DNA of 64,000 nucleotides, taken from contig NZ_CP045393.1 in NCBI RefSeq assembly GCF_009363655.1, positions 4,030,001 to 4,094,000 of the forward strand, given 5' to 3'. Of the stretch, positions 26,588 to 34,180 are shown piece by piece. Position numbers and translations under genes: made by a program. The notes below the pieces were generated by a model. The model searched no databases and was not told where the DNA came from. It worked only from the letters and a program-made list of their open reading frames with translations. Positions within the stretch are counted from its first letter, which is position 1, and every line of letters begins with the position of its first letter. This DNA comes from Roseovarius sp. THAF27. Its GTDB lineage: Bacteria > Pseudomonadota > Alphaproteobacteria > Rhodobacterales > Rhodobacteraceae.

Positions 26588-27181
26588 GTGCCACCTCCCC
26601 GTGCCTGGCAAAAGATGCTGTCCGGTCGCCGGCTCGACCTGCTGGACCCGACGCCCGTCGATATCGAGATCGAGGATATCGCCCATGGCCTTGCCTTCGT
26701 GGCGCGGTGGAACGGGCAGACCGACGGCGATTTCGCCTATTCGGTGGCCGAGCATTCCCTGCTCGTGGAGAGGCTCTATTCCCGCCTGATTCCGCGCCCC
26801 GAGCCGAAATGGCAGCTGGCCGCGCTCTTGCACGACGCGCCGGAATACGTGATCGGCGACATGATCTCTCCTGTGAAGAACGCGGTCGGCCCGGCCTATG
26901 ACGAGCTCGACAAGCGGCTGGCGGCAGCGGTGCATCTGCGCTTTGGCCTGCCCGCCGCGATCCCGGCACCGGTCAAGAAGATGATCAAGAAGGCCGACAA
27001 GATCAGCGCCTGGATGGAGGCCACGACCATCGCCGGCTTTTCCGAGGCCGAAGCGACTCGTTTCTTCGGCACGCCCCCGGCAGACATCATCGACGGCCTG
27101 CGCATCGTGCTGCGCCCGCCGATGGAGGCCCGCGCCGACTATACCGCCCGCCACGCCGAGCTGATGCGTCTGACCGAATGA
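26588..27181 (+). CDS. HD-domain hydrolase (5'-nucleotidase YfbR-like)
   Basis: A 197-residue metal-dependent phosphohydrolase of the HD superfamily. Metal ligands can be read as His33 (IAHGLAF) or His56 (VAEHSLLVERL), His82-Asp83 (LLHDAPEYVIGD) and a later Asp in KKADKISAW. This pattern matches YfbR-type deoxynucleotidases and related house-cleaning enzymes. The stop overlaps the start of a GNAT acetyltransferase (ATGA), so the two are coupled. The 266 bp upstream are free of genes. Confidence 0.8.
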   Translation: MPPPRAWQKMLSGRRLDLLDPTPVDIEIEDIAHGLAFVARWNGQTDGDFAYSVAEHSLLVERLYSRLIPRPEPKWQLAALLHDAPEYVIGDMISPVKNAVGPAYDELDKRLAAAVHLRFGLPAAIPAPVKKMIKKADKISAWMEATTIAGFSEAEATRFFGTPPADIIDGLRIVLRPPMEARADYTARHAELMRLTE

Positions 27182-27669
27182 TCCATGTCCGGCAGGCCAC
27201 TCCGCTCGACGCCCGACAGATGGCCGAGCTGTTGAACGAGATCATCGCCAAGGGCGGCACCACCGCGCGAACCGACCCCATCACGCCGCAAGAGATGCAG
27301 GCGGAAATGCGGCTCTATCCCGGCCAAAACGCGTGGAGTCTGGCCGAGGACGACGCCGCGCTTGTGCTCGGGTTTCAACATATCGGCCCGCATCCCGACC
27401 TGCCGCCCGAGGCCGCCGACATCGCCACTTTCGTCCGTCTGGGCCAGACAGGACTTGGCATCGGCTCGAAACTCTTCGAGGCCACCAAACGGCGCGCCAG
27501 GCGCATCGGGTACGCATGGATCAACGCCACGATCCGCGCCGACAACGACAGCGGCCTGACCTATTACCAAAGCAAGGGGTTCGAGGAGTACAGGCGCCTG
27601 CCCGACACCGTGCTGGCCGACGGCACCACCGTCGACCGCGTTTGCAAACGGTACGACTTATCGCGGTGA
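27178..27669 (+). CDS. GNAT family N-acetyltransferase
   Basis: A 163-residue acetyltransferase with the GNAT fold. The acetyl-CoA binding motif A is visible as LGQTGLGIGSKLFEATKRRA (about residues 83-102; the consensus QxxGxG is QTGLGIG). The last part ADNDSGLTYYQSKGFEEY is motif B. Substrate unknown. Coupled to the HD hydrolase upstream. Its last 12 bases overlap convergent regA. Confidence 0.85.
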   Translation: MIHVRQATPLDARQMAELLNEIIAKGGTTARTDPITPQEMQAEMRLYPGQNAWSLAEDDAALVLGFQHIGPHPDLPPEAADIATFVRLGQTGLGIGSKLFEATKRRARRIGYAWINATIRADNDSGLTYYQSKGFEEYRRLPDTVLADGTTVDRVCKRYDLSR

Positions 27670-28209
27670 GCGTTTCGCCAGGATGCGCTGCAAGGTCCGG
27701 CGGTGCATGTTCAGCCGCCGCGCGGTTTCGCTGACATTGCGGTCGCACAGCTCATAGACCCGCTGGATATGCTCCCACCGCACGCGGTCGGCGCTCATCG
27801 GGTTGTCGGGCGGCGGCGGCATCTCGTCATCCTTGGCCAGAAGCGCGTTGGTGATGTCGGTCGCGTCAGCGGGTTTCGACAGGTAATCCGTCGCGCCGAT
27901 CTTCACCGCCGCAACGGCGGTGGCAATCGCGCCATAGCCCGTCAGCACCACGACCCGGCTGTCGGGCCGCTTTTCGCGGATGGTTTCGACCACGTCCAGG
28001 CCATTGCCGTCCTCCAGCCGCAGATCGCACACCGCATAGGCCGGCGGCCGCGCCGTGGCGATGGCTTGTCCTGCCGCCACCGAGCCGGCCATTTCCACCT
28101 CGAACCCCCGCTTTTCCATCGCCTTTGCAAGGCGCCGCAGAAAGGGTTCGTCGTCATCGACAAGAAGCAACGTCCTGTCGGCTCCGATCTCGGTCTGTCC
28201 GGCTGTCAT
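27658..28209 (-). CDS. regA: Redox response regulator RegA/PrrA/ActR
   Basis: Global redox response regulator, 183 residues. The receiver domain has the acidic pocket LLVDDDE, phospho-acceptor Asp62 in CDLRLEDGNGLD, and LSKPAD. A proline linker (MPPPPDNP) leads to the C-terminal Fis-type DNA-binding helix-turn-helix NVSETARRLNMHRRTLQRIL, which is almost invariant in RegA proteins. It activates photosynthesis, respiration, nitrogen and carbon fixation genes under low oxygen in relatives. It lies after senC, with regB divergent, the classical layout. Confidence 0.96.
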   Translation of the reverse strand: MTAGQTEIGADRTLLLVDDDEPFLRRLAKAMEKRGFEVEMAGSVAAGQAIATARPPAYAVCDLRLEDGNGLDVVETIREKRPDSRVVVLTGYGAIATAVAAVKIGATDYLSKPADATDITNALLAKDDEMPPPPDNPMSADRVRWEHIQRVYELCDRNVSETARRLNMHRRTLQRILAKRSPR

Positions 28210-28277
28210 GCAAGTCTCCTCCCGCTCGCGCCTTAAGGTGTAGCGCCACCCCCATGATGCGTCAAACTATCGCAGGG

Positions 28278-28904
28278 TCAACTGGCATCTAAGTAGCACT
28301 GGACACGGTCGGCCATCTGCTCGGCGGTGTCATCCCGCCGGAAAAACTCGACAAAACCGTGCTCGGGCAGGGTGAGATAGGTGAAGGTCGAGTGATCCAC
28401 GAGGTAATAGTCGGGATCGTCGCTGTCCTGCTTGGCCGAGAAGGCGCGATAGGCGGTGGTCGCCGCCTTCACCTGTTCCTCGCTGCCCGTCAGGCCCAGA
28501 AGGTCGGGGTGGAAGGCATCGGTGAACTCGCGCATCACCTCGGCCGTGTCGCGCTCGGGGTCGACGGTGATGAAGACCGGCTTCACGTCCTTGCCGCGTT
28601 CTTCCAGGATATCGACGGCGGCCACGTTGCGCGCATTGTCGATGGGGCAGACATCGGGGCAGAAGGTATAGCCGAAGTAGATCAGCGACGGCTTGTCGAT
28701 CACGTCCTCTTCGGTCACCGTCTCGCCGGTTTCGCTGACCAGGCTGAACGGCCCGCCGATGGCACCGGCGCCGCCGGCCACCGCCCCGCCCCGGCATTGC
28801 GCGAATTGATCGTCCCCGTTTCCGCCGCGCTGGGTGACGAAATAGGTCACACCCAGCAGCACGATCACGGCCACACCTGCCAGAATTGCGTAAACTCGTG
28901 TCAT
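28278..28904 (-). CDS. senC: SCO1/SenC/PrrC copper protein
   Basis: Membrane-anchored copper chaperone for cytochrome oxidase assembly, 208 residues. One N-terminal membrane helix (about residues 5-24) is followed by a periplasmic thioredoxin-like domain with the copper ligands Cys82 and Cys86 in TFCPDVCPID and a histidine in LVDHSTFTYL. I chose the ATG at 28904, which starts just before the anchor. Encoded upstream of regA and divergent from regB; in relatives it links cbb3 oxidase status to the RegB kinase. Confidence 0.95.
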   Translation of the reverse strand: MTRVYAILAGVAVIVLLGVTYFVTQRGGNGDDQFAQCRGGAVAGGAGAIGGPFSLVSETGETVTEEDVIDKPSLIYFGYTFCPDVCPIDNARNVAAVDILEERGKDVKPVFITVDPERDTAEVMREFTDAFHPDLLGLTGSEEQVKAATTAYRAFSAKQDSDDPDYYLVDHSTFTYLTLPEHGFVEFFRRDDTAEQMADRVQCYLDAS

Positions 28905-28992
28905 GACGCCTGCCCTCACGCTAGGAATATCCACTTGCCTGTGGCACATCTAAAGTCACCCTTCGCCGAAGGAAAGAGAGACAAGATCACGC

Positions 28993-30387
28993 ATGGCACA
29001 CACCCACGCGCCGCCACAGGATTTCGGCTCGGGCCGACAGTCGATCCCCCTGCGCACGCTGATCATGCTGCGCTGGTGGGCGGTGACCGGCCAGCTGTCG
29101 GCACTTCTGGTGGCGCAATACGTGCTTGGGCTCAGCCTCGCCTTCGGCATGTGCTATTTCTTCGTCGGCCTGTCGATCATCTCGAATGTCACGGCGTATT
29201 TCATCTTTCCGGAAAACAAGCGCCTCAGCCAGCGCCAGACGCTGCTGGTTGTCCTGTTCGACATGCTGCAGCTCGGCGTGCTGCTGTACCTGACAGGAGG
29301 TCTGAACAACCCGTTCTCGATCCTGATCGTGGGCCCGGTGACGGTGTCGGCCTCGGCGCTGACCGCAGGATCGACGATCTTTCTTGGCGGCATGGCGATC
29401 CTGATCACATCGGCGCTGACGCGGTTCTTCATGCCGCTGACCACGCAGACCGGCGAACGGCTGTTCATCCCCGATCTTTTCCTGTTCGGAAACTGGGTCG
29501 CGATCCTGATCGCGGTGGTGTTCCTCGGGGTCTATTCCCGCCGGATTGTCTCGGAAATGTACGCCATGTCGGAGGCGTTGCAGGCCACGCAGATGGCGCT
29601 GGCCCGCGAACAGAAACTGACGGACCTGGGCGGCGTGGTGGCCGCCGCGGCGCACGAGCTGGGCACGCCCCTGGCGACGATCAAGCTGACCAGCGCGGAA
29701 CTGGCAGAGGAGCTGGACGACCACCCGGAGCTGCGCGACGATGCCCTGCTGATCCGCGAACAGGCCGACCGCTGCCGCGATATCCTGCGGTCCATGGGGC
29801 GGGCGGGCAAGGACGACCTGCACCTGCGCCGCGCGCCCCTGTCGGCCCTGCTGGAAGAAGCCGCCGAGCCGCATCTCAACCGTGGCAAGGACATCCGGTT
29901 CGAGATCGTCGCCGACATCGCCCACGAGGGCGCGCAACCCACCGTTCTGCGCCGCCCCGAGGTCATCCACGGGCTGCGCAACCTTATCCAGAACGCGGTC
30001 GATTTCAGCCGGAACAGGGTCTGGATCGACAGCGAATGGACCGACCGGACCATCACCGTCCGGATCATGGATGACGGGCGCGGCTATCCGCAGCACTTCC
30101 TGGGCCGGATCGGCGAGCCGTTCATCCGCCGCCGCGCACCGCGTCCCGATCCCCAGCGTCCCGAATACGAAGGCATGGGTCTGGGCCTTTTCATTGCCAA
30201 GACCCTGCTGGAACGGTCCGGCGCCGACCTGACCTTTGCCAACGGCAGCGACGACCTGCGCAAGAAGGAAACATATGCCGAGCGCACCGGCGCGTTCGTC
30301 GAGGTCTCCTGGCCGCGAAGCAGCCTCGAAACCGACGACCAGCGCGGGCGGCAATCTCTGGGGGACAACCAGCTGATCCAGGGCTGA
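28993..30387 (+). CDS. regB: Redox sensor histidine kinase RegB/PrrB/ActS
   Basis: Membrane sensor kinase, 464 residues, phosphorylating RegA. Six hydrophobic segments occupy residues 25-185 and contain the quinone-binding heptapeptide region GGLNNPFSI (102-110). The phospho-acceptor is His221 in AAAAHELGTPLATIK. Cys261 (ADRCRDIL) lies exactly 40 residues after the histidine, as the redox-active Cys265 does after His225 in Rhodobacter RegB. The ATPase part has NLIQNAVDFS and GMGLGLFIAK. An 88-bp gap with senC holds the divergent promoters. Confidence 0.96.
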   Translation: MAHTHAPPQDFGSGRQSIPLRTLIMLRWWAVTGQLSALLVAQYVLGLSLAFGMCYFFVGLSIISNVTAYFIFPENKRLSQRQTLLVVLFDMLQLGVLLYLTGGLNNPFSILIVGPVTVSASALTAGSTIFLGGMAILITSALTRFFMPLTTQTGERLFIPDLFLFGNWVAILIAVVFLGVYSRRIVSEMYAMSEALQATQMALAREQKLTDLGGVVAAAAHELGTPLATIKLTSAELAEELDDHPELRDDALLIREQADRCRDILRSMGRAGKDDLHLRRAPLSALLEEAAEPHLNRGKDIRFEIVADIAHEGAQPTVLRRPEVIHGLRNLIQNAVDFSRNRVWIDSEWTDRTITVRIMDDGRGYPQHFLGRIGEPFIRRRAPRPDPQRPEYEGMGLGLFIAKTLLERSGADLTFANGSDDLRKKETYAERTGAFVEVSWPRSSLETDDQRGRQSLGDNQLIQG

Positions 30388-30440
30388 CATCGCGCCCGTT
30401 AACGACCCGTTAACCTTGAAAGGGCAAGCTAGCCGCGTCT

Positions 30441-31967
30441 TTGGACCAGGACGCCTTGCATGGATGGCTTTTCGCCTCTCTTTCTCGCCGCCACGCTCAT
30501 GGCCTCGGCCGCCGTTTCGCTGCTCGTGCTGTGGGCGCTTGGCCGATCCTGGTCGTCCTATACCCCGGTTCGCGAAACACGACATCCGGCTCCGGGCACC
30601 GCGCGACCTTCGTGTTCCAGGACGACATCCTCGTCGACCAGGATACCCCGGCCGAAACGATGCCGGGCGTTGCCTCCGGCGATATCGGCACTTGGCCCAG
30701 CCTGCGCAGTTGGCTGGGCTGCCGTTTCGGGCCGCTGCCCCGATCGCTCGAGGATCTCGACGATGGCGAATTGCGCGATCTGCCCGCGACCGATGCCGAT
30801 GACATGGCAACGCTGTCGTTGTCGCGCCTCAACGATGGCGGCCGGGTCCAGGTGACGGATCCGGCGCGGGCCGGGCCCCTGGACCGGCACCGCACCCGGC
30901 GGCTCGGCGCCACAATCACGCGCTACCAGACGGTGTTCGACAAGGCCCCCTGCGCCGTGCGCATCCTTGATCCCGCCGGCCGGATGCTCTGGCAGAACGC
31001 GGTCTTCGCCGGCTACGATCCCGCGCAGGCGCAGCTTTTGATCGACACGGCAACCGCAAGGGACACAGCCACGCGCCTGCGGATGCCCGGCCCGGCCACG
31101 GCCGAAGACAGGGTCTGCGAGGTGGTCCATATCCGCGCCGGCGACGTTCGGGCCGTGTTCGCAACCGACGTCACGCAGGTCGCCAATGCCGAGGCGCTGC
31201 GCCGCGAGTTCATCCAGACCCTGACCAAGATCTTCGCCAACCTCACCACCGGGCTTGCGGTGTTCGACCGGCACCGCAACCTGGCGCTGTTCAATCCCGC
31301 GCTCCTGGACCTGACCGGACTGCCCGCGCCGATCCTGTCGTCGCAGCCCTCGCTGATCCAGTTCTTCGACAGCCTGCGCGACAACCGCGTTCTGCCGGAA
31401 CCGAAGAATTACGCCTCCTGGCGCAACCAGATCGAGACCATGATCAGCAGCGCCGCCGGCGGGCTCTATCTCGAGGACTGGAACCTGCCGAACGGCATGA
31501 CCTACCGCGTCACCGGGCGCCCGCACCCGGACGGGGCCATCGCGTTCTTGTTCGAGGATATCACCGACAACGTCTCGCTCGCCCGCCACTTCCGCAGCCA
31601 GATTTCCCTGTGCGAGGCCGTCCTCGATGCCAGCGACGAGGCCAAGATCGTCTTCGGGCCAGACAATATCGTGTCATTGTGCAACCGGCCCTGCCGACAG
31701 CTGCTGGGCATTGATCCCGATGCCTCCTTCGCCGACATGACCCTGCGCGAGGTGGTGACCGTCTGCCGCGACTCCCTGTCGCGCGACGGGGTCTGGGACC
31801 GGGTGGAGCAGGCGGTTCTGAACCGCGCCGCGCTGGAAGAGACGCTGCCGCAACCGGACGGCAGCACGCTGATATGCCGGGTCGGCCATCTGCCGGGAAA
31901 TTCTGCGATCATCACGCTTCTGGCACAGCACGGCACGTCGCGATCACACGCGAAAGCACAAGCCTGA
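30441..31967 (+). CDS. PAS-domain sensor-like protein, N terminus apparently frameshifted
   Basis: A long open frame (508 residues from a TTG start) with PAS-like modules (about residues 165-230, 260-375 and 390-480) but no kinase or cyclase output domain. It resembles Roseobacter PAS proteins adjacent to tsaE. In those, from memory, a membrane helix precedes the segment here read as ATFVFQDDILVDQ. That helix is present, but in another frame: ATG at 30460 with an AGGA site gives MDGFSPLFLAATLMAS and AAVSLLVLWALGRS, then runs out of homology near 30560-30600. So the native gene is probably 30460-31967 with a one-base indel (real or a sequencing error), or translation starts inside. Confidence 0.6.
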   Translation: MDQDALHGWLFASLSRRHAHGLGRRFAARAVGAWPILVVLYPGSRNTTSGSGHRATFVFQDDILVDQDTPAETMPGVASGDIGTWPSLRSWLGCRFGPLPRSLEDLDDGELRDLPATDADDMATLSLSRLNDGGRVQVTDPARAGPLDRHRTRRLGATITRYQTVFDKAPCAVRILDPAGRMLWQNAVFAGYDPAQAQLLIDTATARDTATRLRMPGPATAEDRVCEVVHIRAGDVRAVFATDVTQVANAEALRREFIQTLTKIFANLTTGLAVFDRHRNLALFNPALLDLTGLPAPILSSQPSLIQFFDSLRDNRVLPEPKNYASWRNQIETMISSAAGGLYLEDWNLPNGMTYRVTGRPHPDGAIAFLFEDITDNVSLARHFRSQISLCEAVLDASDEAKIVFGPDNIVSLCNRPCRQLLGIDPDASFADMTLREVVTVCRDSLSRDGVWDRVEQAVLNRAALEETLPQPDGSTLICRVGHLPGNSAIITLLAQHGTSRSHAKAQA

Positions 31968-32014
31968 CGCCGCCTTTGTGTTGCAGGTGGCACGCTGCGG
32001 TGTAGTGTCGGGCC

Positions 32015-32491
32015 ATGCCCGCGCGAACGCTGCAAATCACCCTGGCCGATCCCGAGGCCACCGCCACGCTCGCCCGACGGGTCGGTGCGGTCTTGCGTGT
32101 CGGCGACGTGCTGCTGCTCACCGGGCCGGTCGGGGCCGGAAAGACACATTTTGCGCGCAACCTGATCCAGTCGCTGCTGCCCGCCCCCGAGGATGTGCCC
32201 TCGCCCACCTTCACCCTGGTCCAGACCTACGAGACCCCCGGTTTCGATGTCTGGCACACCGATCTCTACCGTCTCACCAACCCCGACGAGGTGATCGAGC
32301 TGGGCCTGCTCGAGGCTTTCGAAACCTCGGTGGCGCTGGTGGAATGGCCCGACCGCCTTGGCGATCTGGCCCCGGCCAATGCCCTGTCGCTCACCTTCAT
32401 GCCGCAGGCCGATCCCGACCGGCGCGTGCTTGACTTCGCATGGTCCGATCCGCGATGGGGTGACAGGGTAGGGGAGCTGTCGAATGACTGA
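32015..32491 (+). CDS. tsaE: tRNA threonylcarbamoyladenosine biosynthesis ATPase
   Basis: A 158-residue P-loop protein that powers t6A modification of tRNA together with TsaB, TsaC and TsaD. The Walker A motif is TGPVGAGKTHFAR (about 36-48); SPTFTLVQTYE and VWHTDLYRL are further family blocks, and VALVEWPDRLGD contains the Walker B-like end. The 3' end overlaps the next gene by eight bases. Start of a five-gene, fully overlapping cluster tsaE-amgK-murU-addB-addA. Confidence 0.95.
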   Translation: MPARTLQITLADPEATATLARRVGAVLRVGDVLLLTGPVGAGKTHFARNLIQSLLPAPEDVPSPTFTLVQTYETPGFDVWHTDLYRLTNPDEVIELGLLEAFETSVALVEWPDRLGDLAPANALSLTFMPQADPDRRVLDFAWSDPRWGDRVGELSND

Positions 32492-33512
32492 TCGCAACGC
32501 GCAGATCGAGGCCTTTGTCGAAAACGCCGGCTGGGGCGACGCGGTGGTGTCTCACCTTGCCGGGGACGCCTCGAACCGGCGCTACCTGCGCCTGATCCGG
32601 CCCTCCAACGCCCAGCGCGCCGTGCTGATGGACGCGCCGCCGGACAAGGGCGAGGATGTCCGCCCGTTCGTGAGAATCGCCACCTATCTGACGTCCGTCG
32701 GCCTCAGTGCACCGCGCATCCTTCACCGCGACGACGAAGCGGGGTTCCTTCTGCTCGAAGACCTCGGAGATGCGCTTTTCGCCAGCATCGTCCCGCGCAA
32801 CCCGGATCTCGAGGACAGGCTCTATTCCACCGCAATCGACGTCCTGGTGCATCTTCATGCCCAGCCGGCGCCCGACGGGCTGGTCCCCTATGATCCGGCC
32901 ACCGCCACCGCGCTTTCGGCGCTGGTGTTCGACTGGTACGTGCCCGGCGCGACGGACACGACCGATAGCACGGAACGGCCCGGATTCGAGGCCTGTTTGC
33001 AGGACCTTCTGGCCGAACATGCCGCCGACTGCGATGTCCTCATCCAGCGCGACTATCACGCGCAGAATCTTCTGTGGCTGCCCGATCGCAAGGGGGTTGC
33101 CCGTGTCGGGCTGCTGGATTTCCAGGACGCGATGCTGGGCCACCGGGCCTATGACCTCGTCTCGCTGTTGCAGGACGCCCGCCGGGATGTACCGGCGGAC
33201 CTCGAAATTCACATGCGAGACCGATACGCCCTCCAGACCGCACAGGATCCGCAGGCCTTCGCCACCGCCTATGCGGCGCTCGGCGCCCAGCGCAACCTGA
33301 GGATTCTCGGCGTCTTCGCGCGGCTCTGCATCCGCGACGGCAAGGCGCATTACGTCGACCTGATCCCCCGCGTCTGGGGCCTGCTGCAACGCGATCTCGC
33401 GCATCCGGCCCTCGCCCCGCTCAAGGCGCTGCTGGACCGCGCGCTGCCCCCGCCCGACGCCGCCCTCATGGAAAAGCTGAAATCGAAATGCGCGACACCC
33501 CAGATGCAGTGA
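32484..33512 (+). CDS. amgK: Aminoglycoside phosphotransferase-type sugar kinase (AmgK-like)
   Basis: A 342-residue kinase of the APH/choline kinase fold. The N-terminal loop LAGDASNRRYLRL, the catalytic loop VLIQRDYHAQNLLW (Asp as base, Asn for magnesium) and LLDFQDAMLGHRAYDL (DFQD metal site) are visible. In Pseudomonas and Caulobacter relatives this gene pairs with murU and phosphorylates N-acetylmuramic acid/N-acetylglucosamine at the anomeric position in peptidoglycan recycling. The directly following gene is MurU-like, which supports this assignment. Overlaps with tsaE (8 bp) and murU (25 bp). Confidence 0.85.
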   Translation: MTDRNAQIEAFVENAGWGDAVVSHLAGDASNRRYLRLIRPSNAQRAVLMDAPPDKGEDVRPFVRIATYLTSVGLSAPRILHRDDEAGFLLLEDLGDALFASIVPRNPDLEDRLYSTAIDVLVHLHAQPAPDGLVPYDPATATALSALVFDWYVPGATDTTDSTERPGFEACLQDLLAEHAADCDVLIQRDYHAQNLLWLPDRKGVARVGLLDFQDAMLGHRAYDLVSLLQDARRDVPADLEIHMRDRYALQTAQDPQAFATAYAALGAQRNLRILGVFARLCIRDGKAHYVDLIPRVWGLLQRDLAHPALAPLKALLDRALPPPDAALMEKLKSKCATPQMQ

Positions 33513-34180
33513 TGCTCTTTGCCGCCGGGTTCGGCACGCGGATGGGCCGGTTGACAGCGACCCGGCCCAAGCCGCTGATCGAGGTGGCGGGCAAGCTGCT
33601 GATCGACCACGCGCTCGACCTCGTCACGGCGCAGGGGCCACGGCGCGTCGTGGTCAACACGCATTACCTGTCTGCCCAGGTTGCCGCGCACCTGGCCGGG
33701 CGCGACATCACGATATCCGAGGAACAGCCCGATATCCTGGAAACCGGCGGCGGCCTGCGCAAGGCCCTGCCGATCCTGGGCGACGGCCCGGTGTTCACCA
33801 TGAACACGGACGCCGTCTGGTCCGGCCCCAACCCGCTGGAACAGCTTGCAGCGGCGTGGGATCCCGGCCAGATGGACGCGCTCCTGCTCTGCGTGCCGCC
33901 GGAAAATGCCATCGGCCATGCCGGCGCGGGCGATTTCGTCATCGGCCCCGATGGCCGCGCCGCCCGGGGTGCCGGGGCCATCTATTCCGGCGTTCAGATC
34001 CTGAAAACCGACGGGCTTGCCGACATCCCGGATCGCGCCTTTTCGCTCAACATCCTGTGGAACCGCATGCTCGACGAAGGCCGGCTGCACGCCGTGAGCT
34101 ATGCGGGCCGGTGGTGCGACGTGGGCACGCCCGAGGGGATAGCCCTCGCCGAAGCCATGCTGCGAGGCACCGATGTTTGA
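33488..34180 (+). CDS. murU: Nucleotidyltransferase, N-acetylmuramate-1-phosphate uridylyltransferase-like
   Basis: A 230-residue sugar-phosphate nucleotidyltransferase. The nucleotide-binding signature FAAGFGTRMGRLTATRPKPL is at residues 11-30; the metal-binding Asp is in FTMNTDAVWSG. With AmgK just upstream it would make UDP-MurNAc, bypassing the fosfomycin-sensitive MurA route. Overlaps amgK and addB at both ends, so the cluster is one transcript. A general mannose- or glucose-1-phosphate transferase is less likely because of length and context. Confidence 0.85.
   Translation: MRDTPDAVMLFAAGFGTRMGRLTATRPKPLIEVAGKLLIDHALDLVTAQGPRRVVVNTHYLSAQVAAHLAGRDITISEEQPDILETGGGLRKALPILGDGPVFTMNTDAVWSGPNPLEQLAAAWDPGQMDALLLCVPPENAIGHAGAGDFVIGPDGRAARGAGAIYSGVQILKTDGLADIPDRAFSLNILWNRMLDEGRLHAVSYAGRWCDVGTPEGIALAEAMLRGTDV

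Noticed and set aside
28278..28904. Treating senC as a plain thioredoxin-like reductase
   Set aside because: The CPxxxCP spacing plus the later histidine and the location beside regA/regB are those of SCO1/SenC copper proteins.
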